A stretch of DNA of 64,000 nucleotides from Rhodoferax ferrireducens T118 (GTDB taxonomy: Bacteria > Pseudomonadota > Gammaproteobacteria > Burkholderiales > Burkholderiaceae_C), in the NCBI RefSeq assembly GCF_000013605.1, contig NC_007908.1, positions 2,170,001 through 2,234,000 of the forward strand, written 5' to 3'. The notes beneath the pieces are model-generated. The model was not told where the DNA came from. It ran no database searches and saw only the letters and a list, made by a program, of their open reading frames with translations. Of the stretch, positions 27,270-37,400 are shown piece by piece. Both the position numbers and the translations under genes were made by a program. Numbering within the stretch: the first letter of the stretch is position 1; each line of letters starts with the position of its first letter.

Positions 27270-27569
27270 ATGATGAATACGATTTTTGGTTTTGTTGTGC
27301 GGGTGGTGCTGCTACTGGCGGGTTTGATCTTCATGGCCAGTCTGCTGGTTGCCGCCTTGCTGGTGTTGGTGCTGTGGCTGCTGCGCGCGTTGTGGGCCAA
27401 GCTGACCGGTCAGCCGGTGCGTCCCTGGACGTTTCAGGTCAATCGGCAAGCGATGTGGCAGCACTTTTATCGCCCGCCAGCGCACGGCGCTGCGCCCCGG
27501 CGCGACGACTCCGATGTGATTGACGCGGAGGTCAAGGAAATCAAGGAAGACAAGCGGGCGGGTTCTTGA
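27270..27569 (+). CDS. Small membrane protein, unknown function
   Basis: 99 residues from the ATG at 27270 (a second ATG follows directly). One long hydrophobic stretch (about residues 7-38, perhaps a hairpin of two helices) precedes a basic, Pro-rich cytoplasmic tail ending in an acidic/Lys segment (VIDAEVKEIKEDKRAGS). No function can be given. It lies 95 bases after dinG on the same strand and just before the first large inverted-repeat element. Confidence 0.6.
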   Translation: MMNTIFGFVVRVVLLLAGLIFMASLLVAALLVLVLWLLRALWAKLTGQPVRPWTFQVNRQAMWQHFYRPPAHGAAPRRDDSDVIDAEVKEIKEDKRAGS

Positions 27570-27591
27570 AGGGCTTGGGATTTTTTGGCGT

Positions 27592-27861
27592 TCTTGCCCC
27601 CACTCATACCCCCAACCCCTTTCTCGCCCCGCCGGGCGAAAAAGGGGAGCTTCATGTGGCCGCGTCTTCAAAGGCGGGAACTACATGCGCGACTGCGCGT
27701 TGGCCTCGAAGTGGTGACAACACACCTCGAAGCCATTCAATCAGTTGAAGGTCAACGTGCCATTGCGTGCCAATTTCCCACCTAAATAGACGCGGCCACA
27801 TGGGGCTCCTCTTTCCGCCCCGGCGGGGGTGGAAAGAGGCGGGGGAGATAGGGGGGAATAC
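27592..27861. repeat. Large hairpin-armed inverted-repeat element 1
   Basis: About 270 bases. Both ends carry inverted arms of roughly 90-140 bases with a shared order: a C-rich end, a GC hairpin built on CGCCCCGCCGGGCG, then GGGGAGCTTCAT, then GGCCGCGTCTT and GGCGGGAA, then TTGGCCTCGAAGTGG. No protein gene is inside. It fills most of the gap 27570-28003. Related elements are at 38084 and 59798. Confidence 0.8.
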
Positions 27862-28003
27862 CGCGCCGGAAAAAAGAATTGCGCTGGAAGAATTGCGCTA
27901 GTGGCTCTGTCGATGCCCAACATAAAAAAATGAAGCACTAAGAAAATCAAAGCGCATCACCCATATAGGACGGTGGCTAGAGCCCTGTTTTGTCTACAAG
28001 AAG

Positions 28004-28648
28004 TCAGCGCGACGGCGTTTCGGCATCGATGACGATCTCTTTCGAAAACAAGTCGATTGCCGTCTTGGCCACTTGTTGCGTGTCAAAGTAGGCGTAGGCG
28101 CTGACGCCGACTGCGCCAAGCAAGGGCACAAAGCGGCTCGCACTCTTGCCAATGATGCGTTGCGTCACCTTGACGCCCAGCAGCCGCGCGGCCGATTGAA
28201 TAAACCCCAGCGACGCGGTTTGAACCACATAGCGCTCGCCCACGCGCACCACCACATCGCGAAACAACTGCACCGAGACGTGCTTGAACAGGCAGTAAAT
28301 CATCTGCTCCCGGCCCAACGTGGCCTGTTTGCCATAGACCGCCGCGATGTCTGACACCAGTTGCGCTTGCAGCTTCCATACCCCCACCAGTTCTGGCAGC
28401 ACCGTCAGCCAGCCCAGAAAGCCCGGCGGCAGTGCCAGCGAACCGGCCATCACACCAGCCTGGCGGGCGGCGGCGCGGCTCAGCGCGCGGGCGCGCTTTT
28501 CGGGCTGTTCAATTTCTCTTTCGCTGGAAGCGGGCACGCGCAACACCAGCCCCAGAATGGCGTCGCCGACTTTGTGGCGCAGACCGGTTGCTGGGTCGGT
28601 GGTGACTGCCACGGGCAGATCAAGCGTGGAACGTGCAGATTTGGACAT
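28004..28648 (-). CDS. EcsC family protein
   Basis: 214 residues. The EcsC-family core is seen as SLALPPGFLGWLTVLPELVG followed by QLVSDIAAVYG, with amphipathic or hydrophobic helices in the second half. Family members are associated with membranes, but their biochemical role is not established. The ATG at 28648 is clear. It is divergent from the TonB receptor gene, with about 110 bases between them. Confidence 0.82.
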   Translation of the reverse strand: MSKSARSTLDLPVAVTTDPATGLRHKVGDAILGLVLRVPASSEREIEQPEKRARALSRAAARQAGVMAGSLALPPGFLGWLTVLPELVGVWKLQAQLVSDIAAVYGKQATLGREQMIYCLFKHVSVQLFRDVVVRVGERYVVQTASLGFIQSAARLLGVKVTQRIIGKSASRFVPLLGAVGVSAYAYFDTQQVAKTAIDLFSKEIVIDAETPSR

Positions 28649-28759
28649 GGTGCGTCATTATGTGACCCATGTTGCCTGATGGGGCACGTCATGACGTTGT
28701 TGCGCCGCTTTGCCCGCGCCCTGGCTTGGGAGCACGGCTGGCGGACAAGGCAAAATGTA

Positions 28760-30838
28760 ATGATGAGAAACAATATGTTAGCGCCGACCCTGCGTCTATT
28801 GGGTGCCCTGATCTGCCAGCTTGGCAGCCTCGGACTGGCCATTGCGCAGACACCTGAGCCCGTCAGCGTCAGCGCCGCGAACGCCACGGCGCTGTCCGAG
28901 ACCGATTTTCTGACCGAGATGCCGCTTGTGTTGTCGGTATCCAGGCTGCCGCAGCGCCTGGACGAGACGCCGGGTGCCGTGACCATCATCGACCGCGACA
29001 TGATCCGGCTCTCCGGCGCACGCGACGTGGCTGACCTGCTGCGTCTGGTGCCCGGGTTCCAGACCAGTACCTCGTTTGAAACCGGCGCGCCACTGGCCAG
29101 CTACCACGGTAGTTTTGACGCCTACTCGGCACGCATGCAGGTGCTGGTGGACGGGCGCTCGGTCTACTCGCCTTATCTTTTCGGCGGTACTGCCACCGGT
29201 TTGCAAAGCGTGGCGATGGCCGATATTGAACGCATCGAGGTGCTGCGCGGCTCCAACTCCGCTGCCTACGGTGCACGCGCCATGCTGGGGGTGATCAATA
29301 TTGTGACGCGCCACACGGTCGATACGCTGGGTCGGCAGGCCGCCGTGACGACCGGCGAAAACGGCATTCGCGATGCGCAGGCCAGCATTGGCTGGGGCCA
29401 GGACGGTGCCACCTTTCGCCTCGGGCTTGACCGCCGCGGTGACGACGGTCTGAGCGGGTCGAACGGCCACAACCTGATCAATCGCGTGAACCTTCGCGCT
29501 GATCTGCGCGCCAGTGCGAGGGATGAAGTTGGGCTGCGCGCGGGCGGTTTAACCATCGATTCCGGCGAAGGCTACGTGGGCAAGCCTGACAATCCACCGC
29601 ACGATCGTTCTTTCGGCGCTGGCTATGCGCAACTCGACTGGCGGCGCAGTCTGGGCGCGGATGAAGATATGGCGCTGAGTTTGTCGCACACCCAAGAGTC
29701 CCTTCGGAACAGTTTTGCGTATTCGCTGCTCTCCTACAAAAATCAGGTGGCGGCGTATCCGGACGGCGGAAACGCGGCGCTGATTCAATTCAAGAATCTG
29801 GTGGCGGGTATTGATGACAGCATTGACATTGATACCAGTGGCCGCGCGAGCAGCAGCACGCTGTCCCTGCAGCACACCCTGCGCCACAGTTCTGCACTTC
29901 GGGTGGTACTGGGTGGTGAGCTCAGGCGTGAGGAGGTGGTGTCGCGGGCGCTTTACAACACCGATGCCGTCCTGCGCACCGATTACACCCGCCTGTTTGG
30001 TAACGCAGAATGGCGATTTGCCGACAACGCCCTGTTGAATGCGGGCGGCATGTACGAAAATAACAATGTCAGGGGCGACAATTTTTCGCCGCGGCTGATG
30101 GTCAACTGGCACGTCGCCCAGGGTCAGACCTTGCGTTTTGGGGTGTCGAAAGCCTATCGTTCAAACAGTACTTTCGAGCAATTTGCCGACGCGCGCTACA
30201 CCTCGAATGGCGTTTTACTGAAGGTAACCGCGTTGGCCAGCGGCGCCGTCCAGCCTGAGAGTTTGCTGGTGCGCGAGTTCGGTTACCTCGGTGACTTCCC
30301 GTGGCTGCGCGCGGGCCTGGATGTACGTGTGTTTCACGAGCGGATTGCCGGTTTCGTGCGCGGGCGCAAGTCTGTTTTGCCCGCTGGCACAACCCTGTTG
30401 GCATCAGCGCCGTGGGACTATGTCAACGATGAGGATTTCACCATCAAAGGCTTTGAATACCAGTTGAAATGGCGTCCTTGGCGAGATGCCCAGTTCATTT
30501 TCAATCAAACCTATACCAACATCAATTCGATTGATACTGGTACCGTTCTGCCAGCGCCGGAAGTGGCCAGTTCTCTGACCTATCTTCAGAAATTGCCGGG
30601 CGGCGTTGATCTAAGTTTGATGCACCAGGATAGCGGCCCGGTTGTTTTGACGGGTTCATCAGGCAGTCACCTGGCGATGACCCGCACCGATTTGCGGCTG
30701 GCCCTGCCAGTGCAATTTGGTGCCACTCGGGGCGAAGTCGCCTTGGTCGTGCAAAACCTGGGCTCGCCATACCTCGATTTTGATCAGCTATTCAGGTTCC
30801 AACGCCGCGCCTTCGTGACCCTGCGGCTGGAAAACTAA
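28760..30838 (+). CDS. TonB-dependent outer-membrane receptor
   Basis: About 692 residues. A signal peptide (LLGALICQLGSLGLAIAQ) precedes a plug domain (DETPGAVTIIDRDMIRLSG, then DVADLLRLVPG and VLVDGRSVYSP, IEVLRGSNSAAYGARAMLG) and a 22-strand-type barrel ending in FVTLRLEN. It takes up a ligand across the outer membrane using TonB energy. ATGs at 28760 and 28763 are both possible; a much longer upstream frame has no signal peptide. A solute-binding protein, hybrid kinase and regulator follow at once. Substrate unknown. Confidence 0.9.
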   Translation: MMRNNMLAPTLRLLGALICQLGSLGLAIAQTPEPVSVSAANATALSETDFLTEMPLVLSVSRLPQRLDETPGAVTIIDRDMIRLSGARDVADLLRLVPGFQTSTSFETGAPLASYHGSFDAYSARMQVLVDGRSVYSPYLFGGTATGLQSVAMADIERIEVLRGSNSAAYGARAMLGVINIVTRHTVDTLGRQAAVTTGENGIRDAQASIGWGQDGATFRLGLDRRGDDGLSGSNGHNLINRVNLRADLRASARDEVGLRAGGLTIDSGEGYVGKPDNPPHDRSFGAGYAQLDWRRSLGADEDMALSLSHTQESLRNSFAYSLLSYKNQVAAYPDGGNAALIQFKNLVAGIDDSIDIDTSGRASSSTLSLQHTLRHSSALRVVLGGELRREEVVSRALYNTDAVLRTDYTRLFGNAEWRFADNALLNAGGMYENNNVRGDNFSPRLMVNWHVAQGQTLRFGVSKAYRSNSTFEQFADARYTSNGVLLKVTALASGAVQPESLLVREFGYLGDFPWLRAGLDVRVFHERIAGFVRGRKSVLPAGTTLLASAPWDYVNDEDFTIKGFEYQLKWRPWRDAQFIFNQTYTNINSIDTGTVLPAPEVASSLTYLQKLPGGVDLSLMHQDSGPVVLTGSSGSHLAMTRTDLRLALPVQFGATRGEVALVVQNLGSPYLDFDQLFRFQRRAFVTLRLEN

Positions 30839-30853
30839 GTCTGGTCCGGTCCC

Positions 30854-31786
30854 ATGTTGGCGCGCCTGCGTTTACTGTTGCTGACGTTCTGGCTCGGCTG
30901 CCTGACGGCACCAACGGTGCAGGCCGTCACGGTCGTGATCGTCAGCAGTGAACGCAGCCCGGCTTATGCGCAGGCGGCTGACACCTTGGTGCGCGAACTT
31001 GAGCGCACAGGCTGGTCGCGCCACGACATGCTGCAGCTCACAGCCGCCGAGTTGGCTGGCGCCGGTGTGTTGACGCCCAAGCTGTTTGTGGCACTGGGTG
31101 CCCAAGCCGCCAATGCATTGGCACTGGCGCCATTGACTACGCCGGTGCTGTGCGCGCTGCTGCCGCGCAGCAGTTTTGAGCGGGTCTTGCGCAGCAGTGG
31201 GCGCAAGGCGTCGAGCCAGTTCTCGGCGCTCTATCTGGATCAGCCCCTGAGCCGACAACTGGGGCTGATTCAGTTGGCCTTGCCCGAGGCGCGCCGCATT
31301 GGCGTGCTGTGGGGGCCCGAGTCGAAAACGCAGGCGCCCACTTTGAGAGCGCTCGCGCAGGCCAGGGGCTTGAGCCTGCTGGAGGCGGACGTCGGGCAGG
31401 GTGAATTGCTTTTTCCGGGCCTCAAGGCCGCGCTGGAAGGCGCCGATGTGTTGTTGGCGCTGGCCGATCCGCAGGTCTTCAACAGCAGCAGCATTCAAAA
31501 TGTCCTGCTGACTTCGTTCCGGGCGGGTGTGCCTCTGGTGGCTTTTTCACCCGCCTATGTACGGGCTGGCGCCCTGCTGGCCCTGCATGTCACGCCTGAG
31601 CAAATCGGTCAGCAAGCGGCCCTCATTGCCGGTGGCGTCTTGCAGGGCAAGACCTTGTCGGCCACGCCGCTGTATTCGCAGGACTTCAGCGTTGACGTCA
31701 ATGAGCATGTGGCCCGTTCGCTCGGACTGAGGCTCGACGCTGCTGTTTTGCGCACACTGTTGCGCCAGCGGGAGGCGGCACCATGA
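30854..31786 (+). CDS. Periplasmic binding protein of the ABC_sub_bind (TrpX-like) type
   Basis: 310 residues with a signal peptide (LLLLTFWLGCLTAPTVQA) and a two-lobe fold (VTVVIVSSERSPAYAQAA, GVLWGPESKT, ADVLLALADPQVFN, VPLVAFSPAYVRAGALLAL). Such proteins normally feed ABC importers, but no permease or ATPase is here. It begins 15 bases after the TonB receptor and its stop overlaps the kinase start (ATGA). That context suggests it hands ligand information to the kinase; this is an inference. Confidence 0.82.
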   Translation: MLARLRLLLLTFWLGCLTAPTVQAVTVVIVSSERSPAYAQAADTLVRELERTGWSRHDMLQLTAAELAGAGVLTPKLFVALGAQAANALALAPLTTPVLCALLPRSSFERVLRSSGRKASSQFSALYLDQPLSRQLGLIQLALPEARRIGVLWGPESKTQAPTLRALAQARGLSLLEADVGQGELLFPGLKAALEGADVLLALADPQVFNSSSIQNVLLTSFRAGVPLVAFSPAYVRAGALLALHVTPEQIGQQAALIAGGVLQGKTLSATPLYSQDFSVDVNEHVARSLGLRLDAAVLRTLLRQREAAP

Positions 31787-33744
31787 AACTGGGCGGTATC
31801 CGTCACCGGATGTTGTTGGCCGCGGTGTTGCCGGTGGCCTTGATTGCCGTCTTGCTGGCAGCGGTGTTTCTGTTCACCCGCTTCGATGACATCAATGCGG
31901 CGCACCGCCAGCGCGCCCGGTCCCTGGCCCGCCAACTCGCCACGGCCAGTGAATATGGCCTGTTTTCAGACAACGTCAGCCAGTTGCGAACCCTGGCCGG
32001 TGGCGCGCTGCGCGAGGCTGACGTGCGCTCGGTCGCCATTGTGAACGCGCAGGGCAAGGTGTTGGCGCACGCGGGCAAGCCCAGCTATCAGACACAGCCG
32101 TTGCTGGATCGGCAGGAACGTGAACAGTATGAGCCCGGCGCCGATCTGGACTTGTTGCTGCAGCCGGTTGCGGCCACCCAGGTACCACTGGACGACCTGT
32201 ATCAAGCGCAGTTCGACACCGCCGGCGGCGCCGGTCAAGCCATGCCGGCGCCGCTCCTGCTCGGCCATGTGTTGATCGAGTTTTCACGCGAGTCGCTGAA
32301 CCAGAGAGCGCGCCAGATGCTGTTGGCGGGCATTGCCATCACCCTGGGCGGCCTGTTGTTCGGCGCCTTGCTGGCGGCGCGCTTGGGCCGTGGGGTGATT
32401 CGGCCCATTGCGCGGGTCTCCCGACTGATTGAACGCATCGGTGCTGGCGAACTGTCGGCGCGCGCCGAGGTCTTGCCGGGTGACCCCTTGCGTGAGGTGC
32501 AGCAGGGCCTCAACGTGATGGCGCAACGGCTGGAGTCCGGCCGGGATGAGCTGGAGCAGCGGATTGCCACGGCGACGCAGGCCTTGCGCGAGAAAAAAGA
32601 AGAGGCCGAGACCGCCACGCGGGCCAAGTCGCGCTTTCTGGCCGCGGCGAGTCATGACTTGCGCCAACCGATGCACGCGCTGGGCCTGTTTGTCGCCCGA
32701 CTGGCACAGTTGCCGCACGATGCGCCGACGACGCATTTGATCGGCAACCTGGATGCGTCGGTGCAGGCGCTGCAGGAGCTGCTGGATGGCTTGCTCGATG
32801 TCTCAAGGCTGGAGGCGCAGGCGGTGCAGGTGCAGTTGCGCCCCTTCCCGCTGGCCGATCTGTTTGAGCAATTGCGGGCCAGTCTGGCGTTGACCGCCCA
32901 GCAAAAGGGTTTGCGTTTGCGCGTGCGCCCGACGCAGGTTTGGGTGCTGAGCGACTCAGCCCTGCTGCACCGTGTTCTGCTCAATCTGCTGAGTAATGCC
33001 TTGCGCTACACGCAGACTGGGGGCGTATTGCTGGCGTGTCGATCTGGCGCTGACGGCCAGCACGTCCGCATTGAGGTGTGGGACAGTGGTATTGGCATCG
33101 CGCCAGAGCATCAGTCGGCGGTGTTCAAGGAGTTTTACCAAATTGGCAACAGCGAGCGTGACCGCAACAAGGGCCAGGGACTGGGGCTCAGCATTGTGGA
33201 GCGCAGTGCGCAACTGCTCGGCTACCCCTTGCAAATGCACTCCAGTTTGGGCCGTGGCACGCGCTTTAGCCTGTGCGTGCCAGTGGCGCCGCCCGGCGTT
33301 GCCCTTGAGCGGCGCAGTCCGCTGCGACCGCGCAACTTTGAAGACATTGCCGGCCTGCGGGTGCTGGTGATTGAGGACGATCAACTGGTGCGGGAGGCGC
33401 TGGTGAGCTTGTTGGATTCGTGGCGGGTCGAGGTGGCCGTAGCAGAGGGCTTGGCCATGGCGTTGGCGCTGCTCAAAAGCGGCGTTGCGCCCGAGGTGAT
33501 CGTGGCCGACTACCGTTTGCGTGATGGCGAAAACGGCATTGAGGTCATTCACCAGCTGCGTGCTGCTGCCGGCCAGCCGATACCGGCCTGCCTGATCAGC
33601 GGTGATACTGACGCCACTCTGATGCAGGCGGCTGCGCTCGCATCGCTCACCCTGTTGCAAAAACCGGTGCGTCCGGCCAAGCTGCGCAGCTTGCTGCGGC
33701 GTTTGACCCGGTCGGTTCAAGCTGACGGCGGGGAGGCGGTGTAG
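31783..33744 (+). CDS. Hybrid sensor histidine kinase
   Basis: 653 residues: transmembrane helix (about 10-32), periplasmic sensor region (35-170), second helix (about 180-203), HAMP, a dimerisation/phosphoacceptor helix with ASHDLRQPMHALG (His near 290), an ATPase domain with NLLSNALRYT, DSGIGI and GQGLGLSIV, and a C-terminal receiver (about 520-645) with the acceptor Asp in VIVADYRL. The HDLRQP form marks a subfamily often paired with LuxR-type regulators. Its stop overlaps the convergent response regulator gene by 28 bases. Confidence 0.92.
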   Translation: MKLGGIRHRMLLAAVLPVALIAVLLAAVFLFTRFDDINAAHRQRARSLARQLATASEYGLFSDNVSQLRTLAGGALREADVRSVAIVNAQGKVLAHAGKPSYQTQPLLDRQEREQYEPGADLDLLLQPVAATQVPLDDLYQAQFDTAGGAGQAMPAPLLLGHVLIEFSRESLNQRARQMLLAGIAITLGGLLFGALLAARLGRGVIRPIARVSRLIERIGAGELSARAEVLPGDPLREVQQGLNVMAQRLESGRDELEQRIATATQALREKKEEAETATRAKSRFLAAASHDLRQPMHALGLFVARLAQLPHDAPTTHLIGNLDASVQALQELLDGLLDVSRLEAQAVQVQLRPFPLADLFEQLRASLALTAQQKGLRLRVRPTQVWVLSDSALLHRVLLNLLSNALRYTQTGGVLLACRSGADGQHVRIEVWDSGIGIAPEHQSAVFKEFYQIGNSERDRNKGQGLGLSIVERSAQLLGYPLQMHSSLGRGTRFSLCVPVAPPGVALERRSPLRPRNFEDIAGLRVLVIEDDQLVREALVSLLDSWRVEVAVAEGLAMALALLKSGVAPEVIVADYRLRDGENGIEVIHQLRAAAGQPIPACLISGDTDATLMQAAALASLTLLQKPVRPAKLRSLLRRLTRSVQADGGEAV

Positions 33745-34355
33745 CCCTGGCGGCTGGCAGCCAGCACCAGCTGGGTGCGGCTTTTGACGTCAAAAGCGCG
33801 CAGCAGGGCGGTTACATGGTTCTTGGTGGTGTCGTCGGTCAGCGCCAGCGCTTCACTGATTTCCTTGTTGGAGCGGCCGTCCAGCAGCAGGGCCAGGACC
33901 TCGGCCTGGCGCGGCGTGACTTGGGGCGCCGACTTGCCCGGGGAGGCGCCTGGCGTGAGCAGGTCCATGGGCACATAAACCTCGCCCGCCAGCACCAGGC
34001 ACACGGCAGCCAGCAAGTCGGCGCTATGGCCGTTCTTGGACAGAAAACCGGCCGCGCCGCTGGCCAGCGCCTTGCGCACCATCTGCGGATTGGCCATGCC
34101 CGAGAGCATGAGGATGGGGAGCTCGGGATGCGCCTGGCCCAGCACCTTGAGTGCTTCCAGGCCGTTCATGCCGGGCAGGTCGTAGTCGAGCAGCACCAGA
34201 TCAAGCTCAGGATGCAGGGCGGCCAGTTCAAAAGCACGCTCGCAGTCAGGAGCCTCCAGCACCTCAACCGGTTCGTTCAGCCCCTGCAGAACCTGGTGCA
34301 AGCCTTCGCGCACCAGGGCATGGTCATCGACAACGAGGATTTTCAGGCGATTCAT
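33717..34355 (-). CDS. NarL/LuxR-type response regulator
   Basis: 212 residues: receiver domain (KILVVDDHALVREGL; acceptor Asp in LVLLDYDLPGMNG) and a C-terminal LuxR helix-turn-helix (VTPRQAEVLALLLDGRSNKEIS to VKSRTQLVLAA). The ATG at 34355 fits the family start; an upstream GTG at 34376 was not used. It is convergent with the hybrid kinase and overlaps its 3' end by 28 bases, so the pair is probably a signalling pair despite opposite strands. Confidence 0.9.
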   Translation of the reverse strand: MNRLKILVVDDHALVREGLHQVLQGLNEPVEVLEAPDCERAFELAALHPELDLVLLDYDLPGMNGLEALKVLGQAHPELPILMLSGMANPQMVRKALASGAAGFLSKNGHSADLLAAVCLVLAGEVYVPMDLLTPGASPGKSAPQVTPRQAEVLALLLDGRSNKEISEALALTDDTTKNHVTALLRAFDVKSRTQLVLAASRQGYTASPPSA

Positions 34356-34467
34356 TTTTTTTGTTCGAGTATGCACCCGTCTGATGCCGGCAAAACGTGC
34401 GCTGGGTCAAGACCTGGGAAAAGGAGCACGGATTCGCGGCGGTCAGTCCCGCAAATTAGAATGAACC

Positions 34468-37400
34468 ATGTTTATCCACCTTCGTTTGCACACTGAATTT
34501 TCCGTCGTTGACGGCACCAACCGTATTGGCGACAGCGTCAAGGCCGCGGCCGCTGATGGCCAGCCGGCTTTGGCCATTACCGACCTGAGCAATCTGTTTG
34601 GCGCCATCAAGTTTTACAAGGCGGCGCGCAAGTGCGGCGTCAAGCCGCTGATTGGCGCCGAAATCTGGCTCGAAGGGCTGGGCCAGGATGCCAGCGCGCT
34701 GTCGCGGCTGCTGCTGCTGGTGCAAAACAAGCAGGGTTACCTCAATTTGTCGGAGTTGCTGGCGCGCGCCTGGACGCAGCAGGGCAACAAGGCGCAGGCC
34801 AGCGTCAAGCTGGACTGGCTGAAAGAGCTGGGCGAGGGCTTGATCGTCTTGTCCGGCGCCCAGGCCGGGCCGGTGGGGCAGGCGCTGCTGCAGGGCGATG
34901 TGGCGCGCGCGCTGGACGCTGCACTGCAGTTGGCGGGCGTATTTACCCATCGGTTTTACCTGGAGTTGCAGCGCGCCGGTCGCCCCGACGATGAGGCGCA
35001 TGTCGTGGCCACGGTGCAATTGGCCGCGCGCGCTGGTTTGCCGGTGGTGGCGACGCACCCGATTCAGTTTGCCGGGCCGGATGATTTTGAAGCGCATGAG
35101 GCGCGCGTGTGTATTGCCGACGGTGAAATTTTGAGCAACCCACGCCGGGTGCGCCGCTTCACGCGCGAGCAGTATTTCAAGTCCAGCGCGCAGATGCAGG
35201 CGCTGTTTGCCGACGTGCCTTCGGCACTCGCCAACACGCTGGAGATTGCCAGGCGTTGCAACCTGACCCTGGTGCTGGACAAACCGCAGCTGCCTGACTT
35301 TCCGACGCCCGAGGTCAACGGCCAGCGCATGACGCCGGATGATTACTTTCGCTATGCCTCGCACGAGGGCCTGAAAGAGCGCATGGCCCATCTGTACCCG
35401 GATGCGGCGCAGCGCGGCCAAGAGATGCCGCGCTACCTGGCACGGCTTGAATTTGAGCTCAATACCATCGTGAAGATGGGTTTTCCGGGCTATTTTTTGA
35501 TTGTGGGCGACTTCATCAACTGGGCCAAAAACAACGGTTGCCCGGTCGGGCCGGGACGGGGCTCCGGCGCGGGGTCGCTGGTGGCCTACTCGCTCAAAAT
35601 CACCGACCTGGACCCCTTGCGCTACAACCTGCTGTTTGAGCGCTTTTTGAACCCGGAACGGGTTTCGATGCCCGACTTTGACATCGACTTTTGTCAGACC
35701 AACCGCAACCTGGTGATTGACTACGTCAAGAGCAAATACGGCAAGGACGCCGTCAGCCAGATCGTCACTTTCGGCACCATGGCCGCGCGCGCTGCGGTGC
35801 GCGACGTGGGACGTGTGCTGGACATGAGCTACACCTTTTGCGATGGCATCAGCAAGCTGATCCCGAACAAGCCGGGCGTCAGCGTGAGCCTGCAGTTGCC
35901 GCCACCGGATCGAAAGAAAGACGACAAAACCGTCTATGCCGTCGAGGCCGAGCCGCTGCTGGCTGAGCGCGAGGCCAAGGAAGAAGACGTCAAGACCCTG
36001 CTGGAACTGGCGCGCAAGTTAGAGGGCTTGACGCGCAACGTCGGCATGCACGCCGGCGGTGTGCTGATCGCACCGGGCAAGCTGACCGACTTTTGTCCGC
36101 TTTATCAGCAGCCCGGTAGTGACTCGGCGGTGAGTCAGTTTGACAAATACGACGTGGAAGCCATTGGCCTGGTCAAGTTCGACTTTTTGGGCCTGGCCAC
36201 ACTCACCATTCTGGAGATTGCGCGCGACTTCATCATCGAGCGTCACCGGGGCCAGGAAAACTTTGCCTTTGAGAACCTGCCGCTGGACGACATGCGGGTC
36301 TACAAGCTGTTTCAGGAGGGCAAGACCGAGGCCGTGTTCCAGTTTGAATCGCGCGGCATGCAGGGCATGTTGAAAGACGCCAAGCCGACCCGCCTGGAAG
36401 ACCTGATTGCGCTCAACGCCCTGTACCGGCCCGGCCCGATGGACCTGATCCCCAGCTTTGTGGCGCGCAAGCATGGCCGCGAGGTGGTCGAGTACCCGCA
36501 CCCGCTGGTGGCCGAGATGCTGAGCGAGACCTACGGCATCATGGTCTACCAGGAGCAGGTGATGCAGACGGCACAGATTCTGGGCGGCTATTCGCTCGGT
36601 GGCGCTGACATGCTGCGCCGCGCCATGGGCAAGAAAGACGCCGATGAAATGGCCCGCCAGCGCCAGATCTTCCGCGACGGTGCGGCCAAAAACAACATCA
36701 ATCAAGCCAAGGCCGACGAGGTATTTGACTTGATGGAAAAATTTGCCGGCTATGGCTTCAACAAGTCGCACGCGGCCGCCTATTCACTGTTGGCCTACCA
36801 CACGGCATGGCTCAAGGTGCACTACACGGCCGAGTTCTTTTGCGCCAACATGACGGTGGAAATGGACGACACCGACAAGCTCAAGGTCTTGTACGAAGAC
36901 GCTTTGAAAATGGGCTTGACGTTTGAGCCGCCCGATGTGAACCGGGGTGGCAGCCGCTTTGAGCCGATCTCCGACAAGGTCATTCGCTATGGCCTGAGCG
37001 CCATCAAGGGCAGTGGCCAGCAAGCGATTGAGGCGATTGTGGCGGCGCGCGAAGGCCGTGGTGTCGGGCCCTCGGGCGATGTGGCGGGGCCGTTCAAAAG
37101 TCTGTTCGATTTTTGCGTGCGGGTGGACCGTTCGCGCGTCAACAAGCGCACGGTCGAGGCGCTGATCAAGGCCGGTGCGTTTGATGCCATCCAGCTCAAC
37201 CGCGCCAGCCTGCTGGCCTCGACCGACCTGGCGTTCGAGTTTGGCGCCGCCGCACTGGCCAACGCCAACCAGGGCGGTTTGTTCGACATGGACGATGACG
37301 CGCAAGGGTCGAGCACGCAAGAGCCGGAGCTGGTGCAGGCTGTGCCGTGGGGTGTGAAAGAGCGCCTGACGTTCGAGAAAACCGCCGTCGGCTTTTATTT

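Noticed and set aside
27520..27950. Several short frames over inverted-repeat element 1
   Set aside because: They translate repeat arms on both strands; similar peptides recur at the other two elements only because the DNA repeats.
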